Assembly (NCBI GenBank): GCA_903813345.2
Contig: CAIIXF020000010.1
Span: 21,837,181-21,897,180 of the forward strand
Direction: 5' to 3'
DNA: 60,000 nucleotides
Source of the DNA: Owenia fusiformis
Taxonomy: Eukaryota > Annelida > Polychaeta > Sabellida > Oweniidae
Both the position numbers and the translations under genes were made by a program. Positions 1 through 11,562 of this stretch are shown here, in pieces (within the stretch, counting starts at the first letter, position 1; each line of letters starts with the position of its first letter). The notes under the pieces were generated by a model that did no database searches, was not told the DNA's origin, and saw nothing but the letters and a program-made list of their open reading frames with translations.

Positions 1-2040
1 GTAAAATATGAGATAATATACACAATCATATAAAAAATAATATACATATAATAATAAATAATAACCACATATAAGAAATAATATATACATTTAAAAATAC
101 AGACACTTTGTAATAACAAGATAAACCACAGTTGCTTCAAACCTAATTATCAAATTATCAGAACTGCAGAAGAAACACCGTTTCTTTTATTCCCCATGTT
201 AGAAATGAATATCTGGTAGACCGATATCTGCGAATTGGGAATCACTTTGCCATCAATCAAACTGTTGTTCAAGACAACCTGGGTTAAGACGACCATATAT
301 GCATATACATATATCATTACGATTATATGGTGTCAGATGTGGGATTGTTGTAGATATAGGAACACATGGGGACAATGATATACTTCCAGACAATATTGGA
401 CCCTGGATTCTAGCAGATGTGCAAAACTGATCATTTCTGATCCTCAGGGGTAAATTGCTTCAGTTACTGCAATAGAAATAACAATGAAAATCACCTCTAG
501 AAAAGCAATTATTATACAGCGTTTAAGAGAATATTTTATGTTTTATGTAGGTCGTAAAGAAGCATTACCATGTGCTCCTGGTACCCGAGAGATCAAGCGG
601 GGCAATTTTGCGGAATATATTGATTATTGATAGGAAAATAACACTTGTGTATATGTAGGTAGATACATTTAGTTCCCCTTTGTTCTGAAACAATATAATC
701 ATCTTGATTCACAATGTTTCCCCTGTTTCGACCTTATAAGCCCTTATATATCTTGAAAGTCGAAGACGAATATAATCATGTGAATAGATTTAAATATGCT
801 AATACAGCATGGAATCAACAAATAAAAAATCACTTGTTTAATGTTAAAGGTAAGAATGGGCTGATGACACTAATTCTATAGGTATTGATCATTACGAATA
901 TCTTATAGGTAAGCCAAATAGAATGAATAGTCCATCAATAAAGTTTTGACCTTGACACATGTAGATTTCCTCACACTAAAACTACACTAAAACCTACCTA
1001 CAGAACCCACATAAATTATTACATTTGTAGAGATATACACTGAACAGAACTAGCACAATAACAACATTAGAAAACAGACGGATATAAATCATAAAATACT
1101 AAAATCATTGGGGAACAGCAAGCTATTATTTTCAATATAGTATATAAGCACCGATGAGTCCGGTTTGTGATAACTTGATGAGCGAGTTATTGAGTTTGTT
1201 TCTTCTATTGTCCCTCTATCATTTTGTCTTCTGTACAATTTTCTCGTTTACATGAAATCATTTTTAGAAAATAAAAAAAATTAAATAAGTACTTATTGAT
1301 TTTACAAAAGGTTAAGGATTAATAATTCTTGTCTCCCCATGTTTCATCATGTTTCCCCTCGTGTCTCGTGCTTTAATATAATGAGTATTTTCGAAATAAT
1401 GTCGAGTGAGGAAGCCCTTATGCTGAAATTAGATTATACGTGCACTTAGTTCAGAGATTGTCGTGAGAGATCTATTATTACAGTGAGCAATACCGTAGGT
1501 AGGTCGACATCCGGGTCTCTTGATTTATTATATCAAACTGTCACATGAAACAAATCGTGTGTTTGTTTAAACTAAACGTTTAACTTAATCACAATGTCAC
1601 TGCTCGGATATATAAACCAATATCAAAAGATTGTGTCGCATTGAAAGTAAATAGTATGACGAGTTTAAACGAGTATGCAGAGCGTGACAGAACGTGACAA
1701 AGCGGGGCACGATGAGGTATTATTTATCCAATCATTCTAAGATGGAATCAACAAAGACTCAGATTAATTTCGGTTATCATCCACCATCGTTATATAGTCT
1801 CTTTTTGTCGATGGTGTTCGGCGTCTGTAACCACGTTCGGTGTCTGTAACTGCGGTTGGCATCTGTAGCAAATCACAGGTGGTGACATTTTACATGTTAA
1901 TGCCTTGTTGATATTGAAAATGATCAAATAAAATAGGTAAATCCATCCATTCATTCAAAATGGCAACCTCAATAGCCAGGTATCGAATCCATTTGTACAT
2001 GTAGCTAAAAATCATAAATCATCAATCGTATATCCTTTAT
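1..2040. other. AT-rich intergenic sequence
   Basis: I see no convincing exon here. Open frames are short on both strands. The right part (about 1795-1920) holds a minus-oriented copy of a dispersed repeat with the motif GTCACCACC next to repeated 'gtctgtaac' units; plus-oriented relatives lie at about 29.3, 34.6 and 50.7 kb. Confidence 0.5.
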
Positions 2041-2059
2041 ACAGTGCGGATCAAAAAAA

Positions 2060-3025
2060 CGCAACAGATTGTTATCTTAGAAAAGCACAAAACCAGTGAT
2101 AACAGCATTGATTTCATTCAATGCACCATAAAGCCAAGTGTCTCCTCTTTACAATGATATATCATTCATTTATATTTGGTCATGGTTGGGCGAGAAATCA
2201 TTCCATTTGCAAAGTGGGCCAAAATTAGCTTCGGGCCAAGTTATAAACATTGCAAAAGTCAGTGTACGAAGCCCGATGCAATATCGGACGAAACATAAAA
2301 CCAATGCTGACTGCATCCTTTTAATTCAATGTACCAAAAAGCCAAATTACTCCTCTTTGCAATGGAATATCATTCATTCACAGGGAGTCATCTCTGGCCG
2401 AATAATCATTAATTTTGCAAAGTGGGGCAAAATTCAGCTCGGACCCAAGTTTAAAACATTGCAAAAGTCAGTACAAGGGGCATAGGGGCAATTGGAAGGT
2501 GTGACAGGTATGGCATAGACAGTAAAGTGTTCATACTCATACTCTTGCAAGAATACGTCCTATACCCCTCCAAATTGGCACCACTTCCTTGCACATAGAG
2601 ATGCGCTCATCTGTCCACCTCATGCATGGTTCAGCCCTGAATCATGTGTGGGTTAAAGTAAAGAAAAGCAGCCCATGGGCAAATCTTTCTCGAGGTTTTG
2701 CAATATCTGGTGGAGGAATTGTGAGCACAGATGCTCCTTAGATAGCTCCAAAAGAAAAAGTCACAACAATTCCAGTCAGGGGAACTTCTATTGGCACTTA
2801 GCCCTTGCACTGATTTTTTCAATATCTAAAACTTGGTGCAGAGCCGATTTTGACCCACTGTGCAAATGGAAGGATTTCTCTTCCAACCATGACCACATGT
2901 GAATGAATGGCTATCATTGCAAAGAGGAGAGACATAGCTTTATGTTACATTGAATGAAATTGATGTAGTTATCACTAGTTTTGGGATTTTACGATACGCC
3001 CTGTACCATTGCGTTTGCCCTCGTT
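2060..3025. repeat. foldback-type inverted repeat element
   Basis: The segment 2085-2170 is matched in inverted orientation by 2905-2985 (shared 'accagtgataac' and 'tttcattcaatg' blocks). Inside, 2140-2290 is tandemly repeated at about 2325-2480, and the same unit recurs inverted at about 2790-2880. The result is a roughly 0.9-kb imperfect palindrome built from one ~150-bp unit. No transposase and no clear target duplication were seen. The open frames across it (2138-2485, 2675-2902) are treated as non-coding. Confidence 0.55.
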
Positions 3026-3799
3026 AGCCAAAACGCAATGCAATACTTACATACTTTGAGTGGCATTTCAACAAATTATCACCAGTGAAAAACCTATACT
3101 AAAGTCTAAGGTACATGCGTCCCAGATATCACTAAAAAAGAAAATTCTTTCCCAAAAAGGTATAGTATGGTAAGTGATTTAAAACAGTTTGTACCATGGC
3201 TATATTCTGAACATAATAATATCATAGTTTTTCATTTAAATAATAAGTTTTTTCTTTGATGTAGTTATGGGGAAATAAAAAAACTCTCCGCAAACCAGTA
3301 TTTAGGGCCCTACGATATAATATTTGATGCTGAAACTTCAGGATAAAATAGATAAAACTTCAATTGTTATATATACAAAATTTCAGCTGAATTGAAGTAT
3401 ATTAAAGAAAGTTAGAGCATATAGTGCATTACTTCTGGGACAATCCTCGTATATCGTCCCATTTTACAAAATATGGTTGGTAATTTGACATTTGGAGGAA
3501 ACATTTTATTTTGAAAAGAAATGTCATCTTTATGGTGATAAAATACTCATGATTAAATATATTACTGTCTAAAATCCTTCTCCATACCATGCCTAGTCCT
3601 TTGGCTTTCTTATCTCTCAATTATTTGTAAAAACTTCTGTAAATTCAAAATAAATGGCAGTCGTTAAATTCAACCGTCTTGCCCAAAACCCAAGCAGATT
3701 AATATTCCAACATATATCATTAGCATCCTTGGTTTTTCCCAATCCATTCAACAGCAAGAAGTAAAAGTACACCATGAAGAATAAAAATGAAAATTTATG
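3026..3799. other. no recognised feature
   Basis: AT-rich sequence downstream of the minus-strand membrane-protein gene. I see no exon and no clear repeat. A further 3' exon of that gene could lie here, because its second exon also contains a good splice donor (GTGAGT at 3807-3802 on the minus strand). Confidence 0.3.
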
Positions 3800-4622
3800 T
3801 CACTCACACGAGCTACCAGATATTGATCCGGGACTAGGTTGGTCATCAGGCAATGGCTCAACTGGGCTAGGGTCAACTGGACTACTAATATTATATTTTG
3901 GAGGTTCGTTTACACTTTGAGCAGGGTCACGTGGGATGTCGTCAGATCCGGTCATCGCCATGTAATGCTTGTCTCTTTGAATCGTATCGTATCGAACGTA
4001 TTCTCCTGATTTATTGATTAGGAAATCTTGGTCGGAGTCCGCCATGACCTGAAATAAAAATATCAAACCAATTACATCACGAATCTTTCTCAAGCGTTTC
4101 AAATCAGATGTACGATGTATGTTGGATTTACATATGTTATAATCCAAACCCACCTGACAAGATATGCATTTTGACATGAATTTCCTTTGAATTTTAAGTA
4201 AAAATCTCTTATTTTGTTAATATAATGTAAAAGCAATGTAAGGAATGATTTCCGAGTACAAAAACGCGTCTTGTAAGGGGAAAGTATTATTGACAGTCTA
4301 AGTGAGATTACTCTCGAGAGAATGACTTCATTACATGTATGTACTTGCTATATTTGATTGGATAGGCATTTTATTAGTTTTATAATAGGCTCTAATTTAT
4401 CTAACATTATGTTCCTAAAGTTCCTACCATGTATCCAACGGGTTTTTCATGCTTGGTAAGCACATGGGACTCTTCTCCGCGATCAAACAATTTGGCCTTC
4501 CAGATGCTAGGGATATTGACATTCCAGACGCCCATGACTCTGCAGCCGACAATCGACATGGCGACAAGGACTGTACAGAACGCAAGACAGATGGCTACTA
4601 TTTCCCATGCTGTTAAGACCAT
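3800..4622 (-). CDS. small single-pass membrane protein with PPxY and YxxM motifs (two exons)
   Basis: Predicted minus-strand gene. Coding exon 1 is 4622-4428 (65 codons) and ends at a GTAGGA donor. Exon 2 starts at 4048 after a pyrimidine-rich tract and CAG, and reads in frame to a stop at 3802-3800, giving about 147 aa. Residues ~5-26 form one hydrophobic segment followed by Cys-Arg, so a short N-terminus outside and a long cytosolic tail are likely. The tail is acidic and proline-rich. It contains PPKY (a PPxY WW-domain ligand), YMAM (a YxxM SH2-type motif) and other tyrosine motifs (YVRYDTI), which suggests an adaptor or sorting role. I do not recognise the family. A donor at 3807 could carry the frame into a further exon instead of the stop. 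A possible 5' untranslated exon ends at 5182 with donor GTCAGT. Confidence 0.5.
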
Positions 4623-6107
4623 ATTTTCGATAATATCCTATCTGTTTTTATCGAGACGCTTGCACCACCGGGGACCTCAGTTACATCTAGTTCTCCTGAA
4701 AATGGCTATTCCTATACTTTACATATAATTAGTTTATAATGCAGAGTTGCATTGATGCCCGCGGAATTAACTGTTCCCTTCTTCGTCAATAATTTACAGC
4801 AATAATGATCGATTTCACTTCATAAGCAGAGTAAATCATGGATATCTATATTTGTCTACCAGAATAACTTTGTACACAATGATAGCCAATTGCGAACATG
4901 TATGATTAAATATTCCTTATACACCTTTATCATTCGTGTCCAGTGTCGTTCATTTATGTTGGTAATACAATTATTTACAATTAATGCCTAGTTCATGACT
5001 TTAATGCCTAGTTCAAGACTATAATTCTTCTCAAATTGAATTCCATGGCTTAGCAGGAAACATCAACCATGTGTTTCCTGACAAAACACCAATGCATGGG
5101 AACAATTACTGCGCAACCACGTGAGTTTGCGCAATTCGCGTTACGTACGAGAAAAATGCGCACATGATGCAGTATACTGACCTTCAGGCTTGAACAGCGT
5201 TCGTCATGCTGTTGTCCCCGGGAGTCTTGACACTACATCCGGGAAACATCCTTTATCTATGCTTAGTCTCAAATCTATGAGAGTAATCCTATTACGGTTG
5301 ATCTCAAAGATCCTATGTATTATTACTATACCGCTTTGATAATTCGATGAAAGGACTGAATTAGAAATCTATATCCGTCAAAAACAGTACATATTTTCTC
5401 TTTTATAGCAAAAACAATCGTCATTCGGTGTGTTCGGAATTGTATTGTATTTTGCTTCGTTAGCACAATGATGTTGCAATGTCACGCGATGCTCTGCATT
5501 GCTACATATTGATCAGTTCCTCACGCAAGTACCCTTCACAAAAACTCAATTCTGTCAACCCTCTTTAAACCAGAGACAATAATTGTTTTCTGGCCTATAG
5601 CTTTACCAGATAATGTGCTTTCTGTCGCATTACATCTAATATACAAACATTGATCAATCCCACGAAATGTACAGTTCAGCTCGTTGAGATAACCATCAGC
5701 ATCAAGGCTAATAAATCGGTTGATGTAAACAGAGGATAGTTTGGCTAGCCGATGGAGAATAAGGGTATATTTTCTGCTATATCTACAGAGGTAGAATCTA
5801 ATAACCGAGATTATTACATACTGTAATCTCATCGTGGAACTTTTCAGATTAGTAGCTGTAATCAAGATACTCCGTTTGAGCAAAGTATCAAAATGAATTT
5901 TCTATCGCATTACGTATAATTCTTTAATCTAATCCAACATTACCATATCAATTCTGCAATTAAGCTCATCTGTTATCATAATGATTTGTTTTTCTTATAT
6001 ATAATGAAGTTATTTGACCTTGCATATACTGTTCTTTCAATAGATATATATCGTTCTTTTTCTACCAAAATTGAATTATAATCAATAACCGTTTATGCTA
6101 GATATAT
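4623..6107. other. upstream flank of the small membrane-protein gene
   Basis: Mostly AT-rich. A CpG-bearing patch at about 5100-5260 is the best candidate for the promoter/5' exon of the minus-strand membrane-protein gene. A minus-strand open frame at 5536-5883 (115 aa) has no recognisable family and no splice support, so it is not called as a gene. Confidence 0.3.
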
Positions 6108-6250
6108 AGAGGTTATTTAATGGGAGGGATGGAATATGGATTTTATTTCGATGGAAAATTATGCTATTGACCAAGGAAAATATCATATTGACCGAGGACG
6201 ACAGTCCGAGGCCAATATCATATTTTTTCAAGGAACAGATTAACATTCCA
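6108..6250 (+). repeat. dispersed repeat, copy 1
   Basis: Begins 'gaggttatttaatgggaggg' and continues with repeated 'ccgaggccaatatcatatt' type units. An inverted relative lies at about 19920-20085. The shared edge is sharp (about 29 bp), but the flanks do not form a matching target duplication, so these look like two copies of one family and not the two ends of one element. Confidence 0.6.
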
Positions 6251-6599
6251 TTACGACTATCAATAACCTATTTATTCCAAGATATTTTTCTGAAACTTGT
6301 TTTGTATCTCGTCACCCAATGATGGTGACATGATATCAATATTTCCCGAGGGAACGCAGTGTGAGACTCACAATCCTTGATTTCCAAACACCTATTAGGT
6401 AACGGTCGTATTAAGCACCACGTGATAAGGTCACCACCACGAACATCATCAAATTGATAACTGAGCTCAGCCGTTATATGCAATGGTACAATGGGGTTTT
6501 GGTGATCCAAGAGAGCCCAGATTCGAGGTATTTCGAGATCTCTCCTATCAGCTTATATTTCATCTATTGAGGGGTTGGTAGGTGGGTTAACTACATTTT

Positions 6600-7371
6600 G
6601 ACTTCACTTTATGATGCAAATGTCCACTTTGGCATGGGAGTACCTTAGGGCAATAAAAACCATTTCATCCAAAGACACAAGCTAGATCGTGATTTACATT
6701 GGAAATATACGCATTTTCCAAAATGGCCGCCACAACATATCAGAGACAATATCTTTGCATGCATGCATATAAGATTGCTGTCAAAAATACATTGATGGGG
6801 TTGTAGAATCCTTTTAATTAGATTTCGAGTCTTGAAAATTAAGAACTTCCACTTTATATTCAAAATATACACATTTTTCAAAATGGCTGCCAGAAATATA
6901 ACAAAGTTATAAAATGACTAAAATAATGGCTAAGACAGAAATCCCAATTTCAGAAAATTGTATTTTTGAAGATTTTTTGATGATTTAAACCGAGAGCATG
7001 CCTGGACGGAAAACGTGATATTTCTAAACCTAAACGATGTTAATGCTTTCCAAGTACAACTATTTTTGATCAGTTCAACAGTCTATTTACACAACAATCT
7101 AGATTTCTTAATCATTGAGAAATTTATTCCAAAATTAATAGGTGGAATTTTTTGTGTCACTCTGGATGTTTGCTAACAAAGATTGTATCTTTGCTTCTGA
7201 TCATAATATAATAATAAATTGGGCTTCAAAATCTACATTTCTAGGATTGTAGAATCCATTTAATTGGATTTTGAATCTTAGAAATAAGCTTTGACACCTT
7301 AATATGACAGTATATAATGTGTATTTATCTTTCAATGTTCTTTTTGACTCAGATACTCGTCATCCAAGAGA
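6600..7371 (-). repeat. dispersed 'aaaatggccgcc' repeat, two related units
   Basis: Units at about 6640-6900 and 7140-7300 share 'gtagaatcc(a/t)ttTTAAtt' and 'aaaatggcngcc' blocks. An inverted relative covers about 17880-18310 and 18590-18670; comparison of the two shows that a MITE was inserted in the 18-kb copy. No protein-coding content recognised. Confidence 0.5.
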
Positions 7372-7847
7372 AGTAGTATACGGCGGGCCTTTCGACCTGC
7401 AACCTGCACCTGCACATGCCACTACCACCGGAAGTGACGTCATAGGTCACGTGCACCGGAAGTGACGTCATAGATCACGTGGTAAGATGATGCACCGGAA
7501 GTGGAAGTGACGTCATAGGTCACATGGTTACTGATATAACTGGTCAAAGGTTTCTGATAATTGATAAGAGAGAGATAATAAACTGATAAGACAGTGAAAA
7601 AGATGACTACCATGGTTTCTGATATAACTGGTCAAAGGTTACTGATAATTGATAAGAGAGAGCTTAATTGATAAGATAATCAAACAAACACTGTTAAGGT
7701 AACCTGGTGACTATGTGATAAGTTATCTTGTCTACTTCATGGATGTTTCATTGTTATAGGTCAAAGGTTGATAACAAACTGATAAATCAGTAAAAAAGAT
7801 AACTGCAGAACCATTTCAACCAAACAGGTTTTAACTTGCAGAATTAT
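7372..7847 (+). repeat. Polinton left TIR, outer part
   Basis: Outer 476 bp of the left TIR, matching 16480-16955 in inverted orientation with three differences. It contains three ETS/CRE composites (ACCGGAAGTGACGTCA-like) and two CACGTG E-boxes close to the terminus, then repeats of 'ataactggtcaaaggtt' and 'ctgataattgataagagaga'. It is interrupted at 7847 by the insertion of the 5.1-kb nested element. Confidence 0.92.
7427..7515 (+). promoter_or_regulatory. triplicate ETS-CRE composite sites with E-boxes in the left TIR
   Basis: ACCGGAAGTGACGTCA occurs at 7427-7442 and 7455-7470; a third copy with a duplicated GGAAGTG lies at 7494-7515. CACGTG palindromes lie between them at 7448-7453 and 7475-7480. 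CCGGAAGTG is an ETS consensus and TGACGTCA the CRE/ATF palindrome. The right TIR carries the mirror-image set at about 16812-16900. This looks like a terminal promoter/enhancer; activity is inference. Confidence 0.6.
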
Positions 7848-8484
7848 TAGGTGATGGGCTAGCTCTTAAATTGCGGTATGGAGGTAGAATTTTGGAGACC
7901 ATGCTAGTTACATCCTAATTTGTAATTCTCACCACAATTTGGCAATAATTAAGCAACATTTTACAGCGTTTAGGAAAAAATCAATATTTATACCCCCCAC
8001 ATGACAAAAGTAGGGGGTACATAGAAAATAATTAATAACTTTACAAAAACATTATGAATAACCACATTTTTTTCAGAATATATGCACATATATGTCATTA
8101 ATAACTGGTAAAAAATTGGTGACTATAGGTATGATGGTTGCTATGGAAACAGAATGTGATTGTCAAAATTTGCTAATTTGTGTCTATTTTGGGGGGCTCG
8201 TTAACGAAAAAATGCTATGTAAGCAAGTTATGCTGCAAAAATAGCATTGATTTAAGGTTTAGAAAATTGCATATATATGTCCTGCATGCATTAAAATTGG
8301 AATGATGATTGAGTCTCAATCAGAAATATTAAAAAAAAAATTTCTATGACCCACCCCCTCTAAATAATCCAAAGTGGGCGTGGCATTTAAGTGAATGATC
8401 AAGCCTACTTAACAGTAGATAACTTCAATTGTATAGCCTGTATTATCACAATTTCAACAGAATGTAGGATTCTGGTATCAGTTA

Positions 8485-9125
8485 TGGCCTAGTCACATAG
8501 CCCGGCCGATGAGGTTACGATGAGCCAGCGATGCAATTTTCACCGAACTCAGCCGGACATCCGTGGCGTTTGTTGCTTAAAACCGCATCGGTGGTAGCTC
8601 GGTGAAATTTTAACTTCAGAGTTAAATTTCACCTGGCTCTCACCGAGCTCCCTCATCATGTCATCGCAGCCCCATCGTAACCACATCGGAAAACACGTCG
8701 GCTGGAGTATCTGCCGGTGTCCCGTGCATCTGAGACAACCAGAGGACGAGGTTTTTTAACGGACAGCGGCCGAGCTCCGGCCGATGTGGGACAGAGCATC
8801 GGCCGGTCACTGTTCAAAGCCCGTTAACAACCCGGCTGGCGATCGCACGGTGTCCTGTTACCTGCTCGGGTACCGGCCGTATTTCTTCCGATGTCCGGCC
8901 GACCTCCGGCCGGTAGTTGCTGCCACATCGGCAGAAAAAAACTACCATTTTGAGACAGACTCCGTACGGTCACCGGCCGGTGTTCGGTCGGTCGCCTGAA
9001 GATGTCCGGACGGAGTCCGTTCACGTCACCGAGCTCTGCTTCCGATGAGGAGAGCTCGGTGGCACCAAAAAAATCCACCGAGCTCTACCGATGCCGGACA
9101 TCGGCCGGGCTATGTGACTAGGCCA
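8485..9125. mobile_element. Harbinger-type MITE, GC-rich, TTA duplication
   Basis: A 641-bp element inside the left arm of the nested element. Perfect ~27-bp TIRs begin TGGCCTAGTCACATAGCC, and TTA is duplicated at 8482-8484 and 9126-9128, as in PIF/Harbinger elements (TWA targets). The other arm of the host element (about 12345) lacks it and gives the empty site. The interior is GC-rich and full of CCGGCCG and ACCGAGCTC palindromes. Open frames at 8784-8999 and 8824-9078 merely reflect this composition. Confidence 0.85.
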
Positions 9126-10991
9126 TTAACAGTTTATATGATTTTGTTCATCCCCCTCAATATTTATAACCCCTCCTTCGTCACCACCACCCCTCCCGCG
9201 TGACAAAAGTAGGGGATACCTTGAAAATGATTAATAACTTTACAACAATGCAGCGAATAACCATCAATTTTTCAGACAGGATAAATGTATATGTCATCAG
9301 TAATTGAAAAAATTCTTGGTAATTATAGGTATGATAGTTTCTAAACAGGATTTGATCGTCACAACTTGTGAAGATATTGGGAGGGGGGGTTGGTTCACAA
9401 AGAATACTATCCTAGCGAATTCTGCTGCAAAATTAGCATTGTTTTAAGGTTTAGAAAACTGCATATGTATGTCCTGCATGCATTAAAATGAAATGATGAT
9501 TGGGTTTCAATTAGATTTTTTAGATTTCATTATGACCCATCCTTCTTTATAATCCAAAGTGAGTGTGACATTTAACTGTATGATCAAACCTACTTAATAG
9601 TTCAACATTTCTACACAATGTAGGCATCAGTTAACTTTTTATCATTTTGTTCATCCCCAAATATTTATGCCACTCCCCTCGTCTTAACATACTAAAAATT
9701 ACACATGTATATGTCATAAGTAACTGGAAAAAGATTATGGTGATTATAGGTTTGATGGTTGCTATGGAAAAAGGATTCGATTGTCAAACAAAGGACCGCA
9801 TGTTGTTTGTAGAATGAATCGGGTTAAAAACATCAATACACTTTAAACCATTTTATTGACTATAAAACTGCACCATATAATCCCCAAAAGATATTTCTCT
9901 TTTCAAGGATTATCTATGGATTAACACCCAGGTTTTTTATTTTTCAAACTTCAGAGGGGTAGGAATCATTGATTATGATCATATAAATGCTGTTTTAAAA
10001 TAGGTTTAATGTATGCCAATAATTTCTCAAATCGTGTAAATGGTACCCATTCCTTATTCCCTACAATTTTCTCTTTGAGGAATTCCCATAGCAATCCTAT
10101 GGTATAGTTCCAAGCAGATTTTGAGATAACAGGAAAGTTAATCATTTATACACACCTCATTGGGTTGTGATATAAACCAAAATAATACATCTCTTCATCA
10201 CTTCTGATCATCAGAACCATGCCTGCTACAATATAATGTATCTTCTGACATTGCTTAGCGTAGATACAATATTTCTTGGTGTCAAATCTTAGCTAGATGA
10301 TGGGGGGATGTACCATAAAAGGAGGTCACGGGGTAGGTACAATGCTGTCAAAATCAAAACCTCAACAATACAACCAACAATCAACAGGCACGCAAAGTTC
10401 CTTATTGGTATTAAAAAGATTCAGTCACAAACATGTTGTTTATGATGATCAATGATGAAGATAACAGTTAACGTCCATTTGACAGCTTCACAGGCAACAG
10501 TACCGTAAAATTACATACAGTTGTGTATCTCCAACAGTATGTTATGGTACTGTTTGGGCTATGGTACTGTATGGTATGGTAATATATGGTACCAGACTAA
10601 AATAGTATTGTACAGTACCATGGACACTGTACACCACCATAATAGAATGGCACTGTACGGTACTATTAATGTACCATGAGTGCAGATTGGTGGTGTTTAT
10701 CAAGCCATTTGATATCACAGAATCAAGACTCCTATGCATATCATCAGGACTTCCAGCACTTACTCAAGTCAAAAAATCCACCCAGTGTTAGGAGCTATTG
10801 CTTCTTAAGAATTTGTTAAATGCCCGTATCAGGATCAATACTTAATCATTTGATGCGCCCAAATCAAGATGAAGAAACACCATTCAGTTTGTAATAAAAA
10901 CTCATGGAGAGCCATGGAATCATGGAAAGTCCATGGGGACAGATTCTATGGTGCTTAGCAAAAAGCAAATTGCAGTTATCCAGGGAGAAGG

Positions 10992-11094
10992 TAGCCTTGC
11001 CCAAGTCGGTATTTTTTACTTATCTGATCTTGAATTATTACCGGCGGTCATAATAGAAATCAGATAGTAAAAGAGACCGACTTGGGCAAGGCTA
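10992..11094. mobile_element. 103-bp MITE with 9-bp duplication (MULE-like)
   Basis: A 19-bp perfect inverted repeat (TAGCCTTGCCCAAGTCGGT and its inverse) bounds the element. The flanking 9-mer GGGAGAAGG occurs directly on both sides (10983-10991 and 11095-11103). A 9-bp duplication fits Mutator-like elements. It is the fourth level of activity in this locus, since it lies within the nested element inside the Polinton. Confidence 0.75.
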
Positions 11095-11472
11095 GGGAGA
11101 AGGGTGTGTCACAACTTACAAAACAGTGAAAGTGTTAGTGGCAACATGTCCTTTTACCAAGTAGCCAAATTTCGTCAACTGGCTGATGTTCCATTCTCTG
11201 GTGTTTCAAAGTACAGTGATATATCAATCATGTTCTGATATGTAGCTCAGTATTGGACAGTCTTTCCAAACTTTCCATTCTTCATGTCATTCTTAAATGT
11301 TTGGTACTTTGTGATTACAGTTAATATTCTGTGTTGGAAAGAGACAAAGTCGAGTGCCAATACATAATATTGAGAGCAGAATATATCCTGTATTGCACCT
11401 CAAATCATTCTATAACGTTTTTGTGGTCTTAGGCCAATACATTTTACTCAGAAGGTAATTCCTATGAAATAT

Positions 11473-11562
11473 TCTGTATTGCTACTGAGATTGTCCCCTC
11501 CGTCCCAATATTTTTTGTATTGCTAAGATGATCAATAAGGACAATCTCAGTAGCAATACAGA
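11473..11562. repeat. hairpin with 24-bp perfect arms
   Basis: TCTGTATTGCTACTGAGATT and following bases at 11473-11496 are perfectly inverted at 11539-11562. It may be a mini-MITE; no target duplication was found. Confidence 0.5.

Noticed and set aside
1145-1200. Hammerhead-ribozyme-like sequence (gatgagtcc... tgatgagcga)
   Set aside because: The required CUGAUGA and GAAA core strands are not arranged with closing stems.
5536-5883. 115-aa minus-strand open frame
   Set aside because: No recognised family, no splice logic and AT-rich context; could be chance.
8784-9078. GC-rich overlapping frames on both strands
   Set aside because: They lie within the Harbinger-type MITE and reflect its CCGGCCG-rich composition.
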